Shown: positions 1 through 7,538, counted from the first letter of the stretch. The stretch: 11,236 bases of DNA from Gallicola sp. (GCA_012798975.1 JAAZME010000183.1:1-11236); one strand, 5' to 3'. Notes: a model not told the origin generated them from the letters alone. Program-made: numbers and translations.

Positions 1-111
1 CTATTTAAAGGAACGCTGATGTATTTTTTGATGGGTGAATAATTTTGTCTGTCGGCTTCCCTTGTTATGGTAAAGACGATTTTTTAAACTCTCAAAAGAA
101 ACACGTTCCAT
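1..111 (-). CDS. possible small basic protein, 36 aa, unrecognised
   Basis: An ATG at 111-109 opens 36 codons ending in TAG at 3-1, exactly on the window edge. The predicted peptide begins MERVSFESLKNRL and is rich in Lys, Arg, His and Gln, with no hydrophobic segment or signal peptide. An in-frame TAA lies four codons upstream of the ATG, so it cannot be longer. A GAGAG stretch about 5 nt before the ATG and a better GAGGGGAG about 14 nt before it give only a weak ribosome binding site. It lies 51 nt downstream of the YdaT-like gene on the same strand and could share its transcript. I recognise no family, and it may be a chance ORF. Confidence 0.25.
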   Translation of the reverse strand: MERVSFESLKNRLYHNKGSRQTKLFTHQKIHQRSFK

Positions 112-162
112 ATTTCTCTCTTAACTCCCCTCTATAATACTTCATACTGTTTCAACGCTCTT

Positions 163-579
163 TTACTCCTTCTTTTTATGAGAGATAACATCTTTTTCTC
201 TATTTTCTGCAATATGTTCGGCTCGTTCTATTGCTTCTTTTTTTGTCTTATGAAGAGAGTCCGCTTGTTTTGCTCCTTTGGACTTTACTTCCCACATTTT
301 TTCATCCTCACGGTAACGGACTTCTACATCTTTGTTCATATATTTTGGTCCGTCCCCATCTGCTTTGTGTTTTGTAATATCTTTCTTTTTCAAATCCTTA
401 AGCTCTTCTTCAGATGCGTCTTTTACCCATTCCTTCGCTTGCTTCGTAGCAATAGGTATAGCTTGGCCTTCTTCATACCCTTCTTTAATCATTGCGTTGG
501 CGATATCAATTGCTTTTCTCCGAGTTTCAGGATCAAAGTTTTTCCAAGAATCTGGATAATCTTTTTCTGTCCAAGGCAT
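163..579 (-). CDS. YdaT-like general stress protein (DUF2188)
   Basis: A 138-residue, highly charged soluble protein with no membrane segment. The N-terminal half (about residues 1-60) starts MPWTEKDYPDSWKN and carries the block IDIANAMIKEGYEEGQAIPIA, typical of Bacillus YdaT-type proteins. The C-terminal part (about 80-138) has the DUF2188 pattern: W-V near 92, then KKEAIERAEHIA and an ending at the usual hydrophobic-x-H. B. subtilis YdaT is known as a SigB-dependent general stress protein; its biochemical role is unknown. The ATG at 579 follows an AGGAGGG site with 6 nt spacing, so the start is secure. It is separated from mgsA by 226 nt and probably has its own promoter, though no clear SigB-type element is visible. 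There is no obvious terminator downstream. The family call is firm; function is open. Confidence 0.85.
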   Translation of the reverse strand: MPWTEKDYPDSWKNFDPETRRKAIDIANAMIKEGYEEGQAIPIATKQAKEWVKDASEEELKDLKKKDITKHKADGDGPKYMNKDVEVRYREDEKMWEVKSKGAKQADSLHKTKKEAIERAEHIAENREKDVISHKKKE

Positions 580-744
580 ATGTATCCCTCCTAAATCTTT
601 ATTCCTTTATCTTTTAATTAATAAGCTCGCTGTCAAAACACCCATCCTATAGCCCTCTTTAAGTAAAAATTGTGTTATAACCTTTTATTTTGCTGGATTA
701 TATATTTTATTCACAAAAGACTATGAAGTGATACAATTCTTTTC

Positions 745-771
745 CCAAGAGCGGTAAAACACCGTTCTTGG
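745..771. repeat. 11-bp inverted repeat (hairpin) after mgsA
   Basis: Arms 745-755 and 761-771 pair over 11 bp with one G-U wobble around a 5-nt loop. The hairpin lies 34 nt beyond the mgsA stop codon. Neither strand has a U-tract after it, so it is at best a weak terminator. It may instead protect the 3' end of the mgsA transcript. Confidence 0.5.
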
Positions 772-805
772 CTGGAAACGAAGGGCTGCACTCTGTTTAA
801 ACCTC

Positions 806-1198
806 TTACTTAAAAGGATCACTGTCGAAATAGCCTTCTTTTAAACCTCTTAAAAGCGCAGATGCCGTTCCTAAATTCGTTGCTAGCGGAGTATTATGAA
901 CATCGCATAATCTTATCAAGGCGCTTACATCCGGTTCATGAGGCTGCACTGTCAAGGGATCTCTTAAAAAGATTACAAGATCCATTTCTCCTGTGGAAAT
1001 CAGAGCGCCGATCTGCTGATCTCCTCCTAAAGGACCAGAATTAAAACGATGGATTTCAAGCCCAGTTGCCTCCATAATTCTTAAACCTGTCGTTCCAGTC
1101 GCATATAATTTATATTTTTCTAAAACTTCTTTATAGGCAATGGCCAAGTCTACAATCTGCCCTTTCTTTTCGTCATGAGCAATTAATGCAATATTCAT
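806..1198 (-). CDS. mgsA: methylglyoxal synthase
   Basis: Converts dihydroxyacetone phosphate to methylglyoxal and phosphate, a cytoplasmic bypass of lower glycolysis that relieves sugar-phosphate overload. At 130 residues it is full length for the short Gram-positive form. Diagnostic blocks in order: ALIAHDEKK near 4-12, ATGTTG 33-38, [11 protein letters not shown] 54-64, FLRDPL 77-82, QPHEPD 85-90 and NLGTA 108-112. Offset by 11 from the E. coli enzyme, the catalytic and ligand residues are all present: H8, D9, D60 (catalytic Asp71 in E. coli), D80, H87 and D90. The ATG follows a GAGGAG site. It is the last gene of a tight run after DUF4180 and DUF4256, only 15 nt behind the latter, so very likely cotranscribed. 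Confidence 0.97.
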   Translation of the reverse strand: MNIALIAHDEKKGQIVDLAIAYKEVLEKYKLYATGTTGLRIMEATGLEIHRFNSGPLGGDQQIGALISTGEMDLVIFLRDPLTVQPHEPDVSALIRLCDVHNTPLATNLGTASALLRGLKEGYFDSDPFK

Positions 1199-1213
1199 AA
1201 GACTCCTCTTTCC

Positions 1214-1744
1214 TTACACTCTTAGTATCCCGCGAAAACCTCTGGAGCTGTAAAAAGATTCTGCTCCATTATGATAAATAAAAACATGATCGTATCTGCA
1301 GTCCCCAAAAACCGCTCCCCCAAGCTTTCGAATTTCTTCCGGTGTTTTAAGCCAGCTGGAAGATTTTAAATCTACCTTTTCCTTCTCCTGAAGCATACGA
1401 TATTGCCCTTCAGTCAAAAGTTCGATTCCAAGCTCCCTTGCCATGGAAACAGCATTCCCCTCAGGATACACTTTCTTTTTATTTCTTTTTTCTTCTCCTT
1501 CTAGATCATAAGTAATTTTTCTTCTGCCAGAAGGTGTTTCGATAGAAAAGTCGCAGAATAAATATTCCCCTGTATTTTCATCAATTCCCATAACATCCGG
1601 CTCTCCTCCTGTCTCTTCCATTTTTTGAAGAGAAAGAAGTTTGCCCTTTTGTTTTAAAAGTCTCTCTTCCACCGTTTTCCACTCTATATCTTCATGACGG
1701 TAGGAGTGCTCTTCGAAACGCTTTTGTAAAATTTCTAAAATCAC
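1214..1744 (-). CDS. DUF4256 family protein
   Basis: A soluble protein of about 176 residues matching the DUF4256 family: a TGGEPDV block, an ETPSGRRK-ITYD block, GIELLTEGQY, SSWLKTPEEIRKLGGA, and the signature end YHNGAESFYSSRGFRG followed by LRV. Function is unknown. I chose the GTG at 1744, which has AAGGGAG about 7 nt upstream and gives the usual family N-terminus. A TTG at 1774 in the same frame would overlap the previous gene by 14 nt and lacks a good site. It sits 16 nt after the DUF4180 gene and 15 nt before mgsA, forming an apparent operon. The conserved charged and aromatic residues hint at an enzyme or binding fold, but nothing here identifies a substrate. Confidence 0.88.
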   Translation of the reverse strand: MILEILQKRFEEHSYRHEDIEWKTVEERLLKQKGKLLSLQKMEETGGEPDVMGIDENTGEYLFCDFSIETPSGRRKITYDLEGEEKRNKKKVYPEGNAVSMARELGIELLTEGQYRMLQEKEKVDLKSSSWLKTPEEIRKLGGAVFGDCRYDHVFIYHNGAESFYSSRGFRGILRV

Positions 1745-1760
1745 AGATGTACTCCCTTTC

Positions 1761-2141
1761 TTAAATCTCTTCAAGCTTTTTTATCGCTTCTTCTAAAGAT
1801 TCAGCGAAAATGAAATATGCGTCTTGATTGTTTTCTTCTGCAAATCTCTTAAAAGACTGTCGATCATAAGCTGAAAAATCTCCGCATATAGCTATCTTTA
1901 TTTGATAGTTTACTGATTTTTGAAGAACTTCTTCGGCTAATCCTGTATCCAAATCAAAAAACTCTTCTGCAATCATCTCTGTATGGATGACCATCTTTTC
2001 CGTGTCCGTTTCGTAGCTCACATTAATAATCAGATCCAGCGCGGATTGTCCATCAAAAACGACAACTTCATCACAGCAGACTTCAGCAATCGGTCCTTTA
2101 AAAGTTCCGATTGTTTTAATGATAATCTCTGGACTCTTCAT
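1761..2141 (-). CDS. DUF4180 domain protein
   Basis: A 126-residue soluble protein with the DUF4180 pattern: an IAEV strand near 18-21, the block DGQSALDLIINVSYE, then EEFFDLDTGLAEEVLQK, IAICGDFSAYDRQSFKRF, and a C-terminal SLEEAIKKL helix. The family is small and uncharacterised, and often occurs beside stress or regulatory genes. It starts the apparent operon with DUF4256 and mgsA. The gene begins 38 nt below the peroxiredoxin terminator, leaving little room for a promoter. A TATAAA-like element is present but no convincing -35, so read-through from the peroxiredoxin gene is possible. The start ATG follows GGGTAGAGAG. Confidence 0.85.
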   Translation of the reverse strand: MKSPEIIIKTIGTFKGPIAEVCCDEVVVFDGQSALDLIINVSYETDTEKMVIHTEMIAEEFFDLDTGLAEEVLQKSVNYQIKIAICGDFSAYDRQSFKRFAEENNQDAYFIFAESLEEAIKKLEEI

Positions 2142-2173
2142 CTCTCTACCCTTAACCCTCTCTGTCTTTTATA

Positions 2174-2206
2174 TGTACAAAAAGAGGAGTGGAAAATTTC
2201 CACTCC
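2174..2206 (-). terminator. Rho-independent terminator after peroxiredoxin
   Basis: A near-perfect 10-bp inverted repeat (2186-2195 with 2197-2206) is followed on the minus strand by TCTTTTTG. It starts 8 nt beyond the peroxiredoxin stop codon. Confidence 0.85.
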
Positions 2207-2213
2207 CGAAATT

Positions 2214-2663
2214 TTAAATATTCTCTAAGACTTCTTCAATGGAAGGAAGTTCTGATAACTCATATTTTTTAATCCACGCAATTTTTCCATCTTCATCTAT
2301 TAATAGATTTGCTCTTTCGCTTGTTCCTAAATCTGTATTAAAAAGATCATAATCTTTTGCCATTTGTCCTTTTGGTTCAAAGTCTGCTAAGATTTTAATA
2401 TTTTCAAGACTTAATCCCTTTGCCCAAATGCTTTTTGTCGGCTGAGCATCTACTGATATTCCTAAGACTTCAGAAACGCCTTTTTCTTTTATTTTATCAA
2501 AATGACTTTCTAAGGCTCTCATTTGATCTGTACATACAGAAGTCCATGCTAATGGATGAAAAGATATTAACACTTTCTTCCCTTGTAATTTCGATAACTG
2601 AACTTTTTCCCCTGATTGATCTTCTAATGTGAAATCAGGTGCTTTATCCCCAACTTTTAACAT
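2214..2663 (-). CDS. peroxiredoxin, one-Cys type (AhpC/TSA superfamily)
   Basis: A 149-residue thiol peroxidase that reduces hydrogen peroxide or organic peroxides in the cytoplasm. It has the thioredoxin-fold start VGDKAPDFTLEDQ, then the active-site motif Pxx(x)TxxC: P37, T41 and the peroxidatic C44. The conserved Arg is R117 in the block TSERANLLID. C44 is the only cysteine in the protein, so it must be resolved by an external thiol. The usual FYP before the active site is FHP here. The ATG follows a GGAGGAAC site. It lies 73 nt downstream of the RclA-like pseudogene, with a SigB-type promoter motif in the gap, and ends in a clear terminator. Its own promoter suggests general-stress control. 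Confidence 0.93.
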   Translation of the reverse strand: MLKVGDKAPDFTLEDQSGEKVQLSKLQGKKVLISFHPLAWTSVCTDQMRALESHFDKIKEKGVSEVLGISVDAQPTKSIWAKGLSLENIKILADFEPKGQMAKDYDLFNTDLGTSERANLLIDEDGKIAWIKKYELSELPSIEEVLENI

Positions 2664-2705
2664 AATAGTTCCTCCATTTTATTTTGTTATTTTCTTAATC
2701 TTTTT

Positions 2706-2731
2706 ATACCCATCTATTCAAATAAAATAAC
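2706..2731 (-). promoter_or_regulatory. SigB-type promoter motif for peroxiredoxin
   Basis: GTTATT (2731-2726), a 14-nt spacer, then GGGTAT (2711-2706), matching the general stress sigma factor pattern GTTT-N12-15-GGGTAT. The expected transcript start is about 35 nt before the peroxiredoxin ATG. No good SigA -35/-10 pair is visible in the same gap. Confidence 0.5.
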
Positions 2732-2736
2732 TGCCG

Positions 2737-4087
2737 CTAGTTTTTAAATAAATCATTTAAAGCTTCTGTCATCGTAGGATGGGTATAGATATTGTCTCTC
2801 AAAACGGTATATTCTGCTTCCAAATCCATAGCAAGCTTTACAGTATTGATCATTTCGTAAGATTCTTCGCAAAGAAGCATCGCTCCCAAAATCTTCCCTG
2901 TGCTTGGATCAACAAGGGCTTTTAGTATTCCTTCCGGACTGTCCAAGACTCTGGCTTTTGGAATAGCAGCAGCCTGTATTTTAAAGAGCTGATATTCTAT
3001 ACCTTGTTCTTTTGCTTCCTTTTCATTTATCCCAACCCTAGAAAAACTAGGAGTGGTAAATACAGAATAGGGCACATTTTTACGTTTTTCTAAATTATAC
3101 TCTCCCTTTTCAAGTACAGCAAATCGAACAATACGGTAAACATCTAGAGAGATATAGGTAAATTGAAGGGAGCTTGCTACATCACCCATAGCCCAGATAT
3201 TGTCTGCTGTTGTTTTATATTGTTTATCAACTTTTATAAGACCTCTATCTGTAACTTCTACATTTGCTTTTTCTAGATTCAATGTTTCGATATTTGGTCT
3301 TCTTCCTGTTGCAAGCAATATTTTCGTTTGTTCTATAGAAAAACGATCATCCTCTTTTTCATAGTAAAGAGTGTCTGCCTCAACATTTTTTGCTCTTGCT
3401 CCGCTGATGATTTTAATGCCTTTATTTTCAAGAATCTCACGGATCGTTTCTGCAATATCTGTATCTTCTCTCTTTAAAAACTCCTCAGAGCTGTCTATTA
3501 CGGTGACTTCGCTTCCAAAGGAAGCATACATTGAAGCAAATTCCAATCCCATATATCCGCCGCCGACAATCGTCAATCTACGCGGAAGATCTTCCAAGTC
3601 CATCAGTGATTCGCTGGTAAATACATTCGAATTTCCTTCTATCCCGTCTATTGGAGGAATAAAAGGATAAGCACCCGTGTTGATAAAGATCTTTTCTCCT
3701 TCCAGCCTCTCTTCATTATCATCCGTAGAAACGCAAACTGTATGCTGATCTATAAAGGCTGCTTCTCCATTGATAATATCTATATTTTCTAAAGAATCCA
3801 GCTTATCGAAGTTCTTTTTCCGAAGCATTGCGGTCATATTGTTCTTTTCTTCAACCGCCTTTTTATAAAAGTCTGCTTTTTATATTGAAGTCTCCATCTT
3901 TTAAAACTGCCAGCTCTGCGTTTTTTACCAAAGATTTAGATGGAAGACATCCAACATTGATGCAGGTTCCGCCATACATTTTAGCTTATTTTTCAATTAG
4001 GGCAACTTTTTCTCCAGATTTTGCTAAATCCGCAACTAATGTCTTTCCCCCTTTTCCAAAACCGATAATTATTGAATTATATTTCAT
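2737..4087 (-). pseudogene. RclA-like flavin disulfide reductase, broken by nonsense and frameshift
   Basis: An FAD- and NAD(P)H-dependent pyridine nucleotide-disulfide oxidoreductase, closest in my reading to E. coli RclA, the reactive-chlorine-induced flavoenzyme. From the ATG at 4087 (AAAGGAG site) the frame reads an FAD motif IIIGFGKGGKT, then meets TAA at 3988-3986 where homologues have an ordinary residue (TCA to TAA would explain it). The redox pair [13 protein letters not shown] follows in the same frame. A five-T run (plus strand) at 3877-3881 carries one extra base and shifts the frame. The rest, from 3837, is intact: the NAD motif IVGGGYMGLEFASM, TTADNIWAMGDV, and the dimer-domain end HPTMTEALNDLF. 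Two independent lesions make a full product unlikely. The downstream piece lacks the FAD motif and the CxxxxC pair. Sequence error at the homopolymer could explain the shift but not easily the TAA. Confidence 0.85.
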
Positions 4088-4132
4088 AAATACTCCTTTC
4101 GTGAGAATTTATATACTCAAACTGTTTATTAT

Positions 4133-4157
4133 ATACCCGATCTTCTACATGAAAAAC
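4133..4157 (-). promoter_or_regulatory. SigB-type promoter motif for RclA-like gene
   Basis: GTTTTT (4157-4152), a 13-nt spacer, then GGGTAT (4138-4133). This is the closest match in the window to the SigB pattern. A TATAAT overlaps at 4133-4128 but has no matching -35, so a SigA reading is weaker. The element lies 46 nt before the ATG. Confidence 0.55.
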
Positions 4158-4183
4158 GATTTAACTTATTCTTCTTTTATTAC

Positions 4184-4217
4184 AAAAAAACTAAGTGCTT
4201 GCAAGCACTTAGTTTTT
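4184..4217. terminator. perfect palindromic terminator after cupin gene
   Basis: Positions 4186-4201 and 4202-4217 are exact reverse complements: AAAAA, then CTAAGTGCTTG and its complement, then TTTTT. On the minus strand the stem ends in a run of seven T, 3 nt beyond the cupin stop codon. In RNA it folds as an 8-bp stem with a short TTGCAA loop. It could work in both directions, but all neighbours are on the minus strand. Confidence 0.9.
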
Positions 4218-4219
4218 GA

Positions 4220-4537
4220 TTATTGCTTTTCTGGAGCCGGAGCTTTCACTACAATCAGTTCCAGCTGCTCTTCATGAAGGTTTGTCACGTTCATTTTTAT
4301 ATCTTTAGGAATATTTAGTAGAGTTCCAGCTCTATACTCATGAGTTTCTTGATCATCAAGACCGATAGACAACGTTCCTTTTACAACAGTCATATACACA
4401 TTTGAATTAGAAAAATGTTCTGGAAGCCCTTCATTTTTATTAAACAGCATATGAAGATAATGAATATTTTCGTCATACACCACTTTTTGAATCATCTTCT
4501 CCTCGCTGTACTCTAGCGGAAAAACTTTTTCAATCAT
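4220..4537 (-). CDS. small cupin-domain protein
   Basis: A single-domain cupin of 105 residues. The two cupin motifs are recognisable: motif 1 around GLPEHFSNSNVYMTVVKGTLSIG (37-59) and motif 2 around AGTLLNIPKDIKMNVTN (70-86). Of the usual metal ligands only H41 is clear. The second motif-1 His is missing and the motif-2 His is replaced (about N83), so classical metal binding is doubtful. The ATG at 4537 has AAGGAGAG just upstream and is preferred over an in-frame TTG at 4558. It lies 59 nt after the ABC permease and may be cotranscribed with it, and it ends at a strong terminator. A binding or regulatory role is as likely as catalysis. Confidence 0.85.
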   Translation of the reverse strand: MIEKVFPLEYSEEKMIQKVVYDENIHYLHMLFNKNEGLPEHFSNSNVYMTVVKGTLSIGLDDQETHEYRAGTLLNIPKDIKMNVTNLHEEQLELIVVKAPAPEKQ

Positions 4538-4596
4538 ACACTCTCTCCTTAAATTCAATGGCTATTCTTGCTTTTAATCAAAAAACAATAAATTAT

Positions 4597-5844
4597 TTAA
4601 CCCCATAACGCTCTTCTCACCTTTGCAAAAAGACTTGAATCGTCATAATCCAACACAGATTTTTTATATATTTTCATAGACAGGAATAAAACCAATACAG
4701 CAAAAAGCACCATTCCTAAAATAGACAACCAGACTTCTACCTGGGAAGCTGTACCTCCTGCAATTCTAAAGGGCATAATAAAAGGTGTAAAGAAGGGAAT
4801 GAACGAGGTCACTTTTACAAACAAAGCTTGCGGTGAATTTAATGAAAACATTCCTATATAAAATCCTGCAATTAAAGGAATCATCATTGGAGTCATAGCC
4901 TTCTGCGCATCCTCTGCCTTTGATACAAAAGAACCGAACATCGCAGCTAAAACAATATACGTAAAACATCCGATAATAAACATAAATACTGCCGGTATGA
5001 TAAGCCCTGTAAACCCTCCTAAGGAAGGTATTGAAACACCTTCCGGCAATGGCAAATTATCAAAGGGGAAGGTTAATATTGTAATAACCCCTACGATAGA
5101 ATAGATCGCTATCTGTGTAAATATCGCCAATGATACACCAAGGATCTTCCCGAAAAATTGTGTCATCGGGCTGCTGCAGGACAGAAGTATTTCCATTATA
5201 TGAGTTCCTTTTTCTTGAGCAATATTCGTTGCAATAATGGATGCATAGTTTGTTATAAACATAAACATTCCAAAAACCACAACATATGCAATTCCAAGTC
5301 CAATATATTTTCTGCTGAGATCAACAGTAGACTCTTCACCTTCTGGACCATAGGTTTTCGTAACCGTCTCGATATTCCAATCCGACTTATCTATTTGAGC
5401 AATCTCTTCTTCTGTTAAACCGAGACTCTTCGCACTTTCTCTCCGCTCTAGATCATGGAGTTCCGACTGTATCTTCGTTTGACTCATATCCGGGCTGTCA
5501 TTTCGATTAATGAATCTGATTTGAACATTCCCATCGGATTCATTAATTTGATAGTATCCGGAGATATCATCTTCTCTTAAAGACTTTTCAGCCTCTTCTT
5601 GTGTTGTAATTTCTGTATTTAATTTCCAGTTATCACCTATTATCTTCTGAATCTCCTCATAATGAGCGGACTCTCCTATTAATGCAACGTCTCGATTTGT
5701 ATTCATAGCACTCGCCGCTGCAAAAAATGATATTACTGCAATAACTGCTCCGATTATAATGGGAAGAAGAAGCAATATTACAAAGGAAAGGGATTTTACA
5801 GTCTGCAAATACGCATCTTTCGCTACAACCCATAGTTTACGCAT
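4597..5844 (-). CDS. ABC-2 type exporter permease, NatB-like
   Basis: The membrane subunit of an ABC exporter, 415 residues. It has one N-terminal membrane helix (about 15-45), a large extracytoplasmic domain (about 48-180), and five or so helices in the C-terminal half. The conserved NatB-family block EKGTHIMEILLSCSSP follows the second helix. NatA/NatB of Bacillus exports sodium, but many relatives of this COG1668 group have unknown substrates, so sodium is only a possibility. I chose the ATG at 5844, preceded by AGGTGAAG. A GTG at 5853 is also in frame. The start overlaps the end of the ATPase gene by 8 nt (ATG inside GATGCGTAA), typical of translational coupling and fixed subunit ratio. 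Confidence 0.92.
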   Translation of the reverse strand: MRKLWVVAKDAYLQTVKSLSFVILLLLPIIIGAVIAVISFFAAASAMNTNRDVALIGESAHYEEIQKIIGDNWKLNTEITTQEEAEKSLREDDISGYYQINESDGNVQIRFINRNDSPDMSQTKIQSELHDLERRESAKSLGLTEEEIAQIDKSDWNIETVTKTYGPEGEESTVDLSRKYIGLGIAYVVVFGMFMFITNYASIIATNIAQEKGTHIMEILLSCSSPMTQFFGKILGVSLAIFTQIAIYSIVGVITILTFPFDNLPLPEGVSIPSLGGFTGLIIPAVFMFIIGCFTYIVLAAMFGSFVSKAEDAQKAMTPMMIPLIAGFYIGMFSLNSPQALFVKVTSFIPFFTPFIMPFRIAGGTASQVEVWLSILGMVLFAVLVLFLSMKIYKKSVLDYDDSSLFAKVRRALWG

Positions 5845-6739
5845 CTTCTTCACCTACTTTCATTCTGAAAATCTCATCAAGGTCTGGGGACTGCTGGCTG
5901 AATGTTTGGATGAAACCATCTTTCGACAATAATTGGAATAATTCTTTACCGTATTCTTCCTTTTCGAGGATAAGTTCTGTTATTCCGGAAGGAAGCACTT
6001 TCCCTGATAGAACTCCCTCTAAAGACAACAACTCGTCAAAAGTATATAAATCAGTCTCTACAAACACCCGATCCTTTGGAAACTGATTTCGAACCTCTTG
6101 AAGAGTACCGCTTAACACATTCCGCCCATCTTTCAACATCAATACCTTATCGCAGATATCTGTAACATTTTCCATATTATGGCTGGAAAAAATGATCGAT
6201 GCCCCTCTCTCTTTTGCCTTTTTTATACTTTTTGCAAGAAGACCTGCATTCACAGGATCAAGACCGGAAAAAGGCTCATCTAATATAATCAGTTTCGGCT
6301 CGTGTATCAATGTACAGATCAGCTGAACTTTCTGCTGGTTTCCTTTGGATAATGTCTTGATTTTATCGGTCTTCTTCCCTTTTACCTGAAGCTCTTCAAA
6401 CCATCCGTCGATTTTTTCAGCTGTTTCAGAACGCCGTTTCCCGCGCAGTTCTGCGAAGAAAAGAATCTGATCTTCAATCTTTCTCTTGGGATAAAGACCC
6501 CTTTCTTCGGGCAGAAATCCGATTTCGTCTAATACTTTTTCGTTAATTTCTCCGCCATTCCACAATATTTCGCCGGAGTCCATCTTCAAAAGTTTTAATA
6601 TCAATCTGAATAAGGTTGTTTTCCCAGCACCATTTTGGCCGATCAGACCTAGAATTTCACCCGGCTCTATCGTAACAGATACATCATCCACAGCCTTTAC
6701 CCCTGGAAAAGACTTCGACACGCCTTTTATTTCTAACAT
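5837..6739 (-). CDS. ABC exporter ATP-binding protein, NatA-like (DUF4162)
   Basis: The 300-residue nucleotide-binding subunit that powers the NatB-like permease. Motifs: Walker A GQNGAGKTT (34-42), the family block GFLPEERGLYPKRK (74-87), signature LSKGNQQK (130-137), Walker B LIILDE (150-155), a D-loop SGLDP, and the switch His at 187. After about residue 215 comes a DUF4162-type C-terminal domain, common in this NatA/YhaQ branch. The start ATG has a very strong AGAAGGAGG site. Upstream, 6752-6874 is an open frame ending just before that site. No clear promoter is visible directly upstream, so transcription may come from the nitroreductase region. Confidence 0.95.
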   Translation of the reverse strand: MLEIKGVSKSFPGVKAVDDVSVTIEPGEILGLIGQNGAGKTTLFRLILKLLKMDSGEILWNGGEINEKVLDEIGFLPEERGLYPKRKIEDQILFFAELRGKRRSETAEKIDGWFEELQVKGKKTDKIKTLSKGNQQKVQLICTLIHEPKLIILDEPFSGLDPVNAGLLAKSIKKAKERGASIIFSSHNMENVTDICDKVLMLKDGRNVLSGTLQEVRNQFPKDRVFVETDLYTFDELLSLEGVLSGKVLPSGITELILEKEEYGKELFQLLSKDGFIQTFSQQSPDLDEIFRMKVGEEDA

Positions 6740-6751
6740 ATTCGCCTCCTT

Positions 6752-6874
6752 CTATCCGCTCTTTTCACTATCTTCTATAAAAACTTCATAGGAATTTTTA
6801 GATTCCAACATTAGAGCCGTCTCTTTTGCGGATCTGTCTAATACTCCATATCCCCAAAAGTTAACTTCTATTCT
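6752..6874 (-). other. orphan open frame, possible gene-end remnant
   Basis: Between the nitroreductase stop and the ABC ATPase there is an open frame of 40 codons ending in TAG at 6754-6752, directly before the AAGGAGG of the ATPase gene. It reads like coding sequence (for example WGYGVLDRSAKETALMLE) but has no start codon with a ribosome binding site; the only ATG is internal. It may be the 3' end of a gene once upstream of the exporter, such as a regulator, or chance. I do not recognise the family. Confidence 0.3.
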
Positions 6875-7403
6875 TTAAATCCTTTTCCGAATTCATCTAT
6901 AAAACATCGTTCGCTAAACTCCATTTTTTTAGGACCTTTGACTTCAGTGACAGGTTCTCCGATTGGAAAATAACCTGTTACCGTATAATCTTCAGGTACA
7001 TTTAAGAGTTTTCCGATTTCTGCACCCTTTTCGTTTTCAATTTGACCTTGAATCCAAGTTGTCGCAAGACCAAGGTTTTCTACTGCCAATAATAAATTTT
7101 CTGCGCTGCTCCAAAATCCTCTTTATGCCTGCTAGGCCCTTTTCCTTTCAACGCCATTGCTTTTGTAGCAATAACCACGCATGCAGTTGAAGTTTTCGCC
7201 CATTCAAAACCATAAATATCCGCTATTTTCTTTACTTTTTCTTCTTCTAAAACCCCGATCATACGTGCCGACTGCAAGTTGCATCCTGAGGGAGCAAGAA
7301 AAGCTGCTTCTAAAATAGTCTTCAGTTCTTCTTTTGTCACCTTGCGGGATGAAAACTCTTTTCGATAGCTTCTTCTATTTCTTAGTAATTCTAATAGTTC
7401 CAT
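6868..7403 (-). pseudogene. nitroreductase-family protein, frameshifted
   Basis: An FMN-dependent NAD(P)H oxidoreductase of the nitroreductase fold. The N-terminal part from the ATG at 7403 has the FMN-phosphate motif RNRRSYR (8-14), then LEAAFLAPSGCNLQSAR, and runs to a premature TAG after KEDFGAAQKIYYWQ. The remaining part continues in another frame: the expected GAAAENLLLAVENLGLATTW, then the C-terminal block VPEDYTVTGYFPIGEP, ending at 6868. One missing base near 7104 (GCG-CAG where GCG-GCA is expected) restores a normal protein of about 178 residues. The rest of both frames is clean, so the lesion is recent or a sequencing error. The ATG has only a distant AAGGA site. Confidence 0.85.
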
Positions 7404-7469
7404 ACTTATGTTTCCTTATATATAATTTATAAATCATTTATTCCCAATATAGTATTGTCTTACAAAATT

Positions 7470-7498
7470 ATTATACTCTTTTTTTACTTTAACCCCAA
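7470..7498 (-). promoter_or_regulatory. SigA-type promoter for nitroreductase
   Basis: TTGGGG (7498-7493), a 17-nt spacer and a perfect TATAAT (7475-7470), about 67 nt before the nitroreductase ATG. The -35 matches only in its TTG. A GGGAAT element (7445-7440) with a poor -35 lies nearer the gene and could be a second, SigB-like start. Confidence 0.45.
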
Positions 7499-7538
7499 AT
7501 AAAAGAAGGAACCCTCTAAAGGCATTCCTTCTTTTATT
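7498..7538 (-). terminator. terminator after Balon-like gene
   Basis: A 14-bp perfect inverted repeat (7498-7511 with 7525-7538) with a 13-nt loop lies 30 nt beyond the stop codon of the hibernation-factor gene. On the minus strand the T-rich CTTTTATT lies at the end of the stem. Confidence 0.7.

Noticed and set aside
178..594. Plus-strand open frame of 138 codons opposite the YdaT-like gene
   Set aside because: Antisense shadow of an AT-rich, Lys/Glu-rich gene; Phe/Cys-rich translation with no ribosome binding site or family match.
631..636. Perfect TTGACA (minus strand) upstream of the YdaT-like gene
   Set aside because: No TATAAT-like -10 at 16-18 nt; the separate TATAAT at 702-697 has no -35. 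I could not define one promoter.
2142..2186. GGGTTA/GGGTAG elements before DUF4180 as SigB promoters
   Set aside because: They overlap the ribosome binding site, too close to the start codon, and lack a proper -35.
3986..3988. Recoding of the stop in the RclA-like gene
   Set aside because: The codon is TAA, not TGA, at a non-cysteine position, and a frameshift follows, so selenocysteine or read-through does not explain it.
4186..4217. Perfect palindrome as an operator or recombination site
   Set aside because: Its position 3 nt after a stop codon and the T-run after the stem are fully explained by a terminator.
7095..7112. Programmed frameshift in the nitroreductase
   Set aside because: No slippery heptamer or following pseudoknot is evident, and the family does not use frameshifting; simple deletion or error is likelier.
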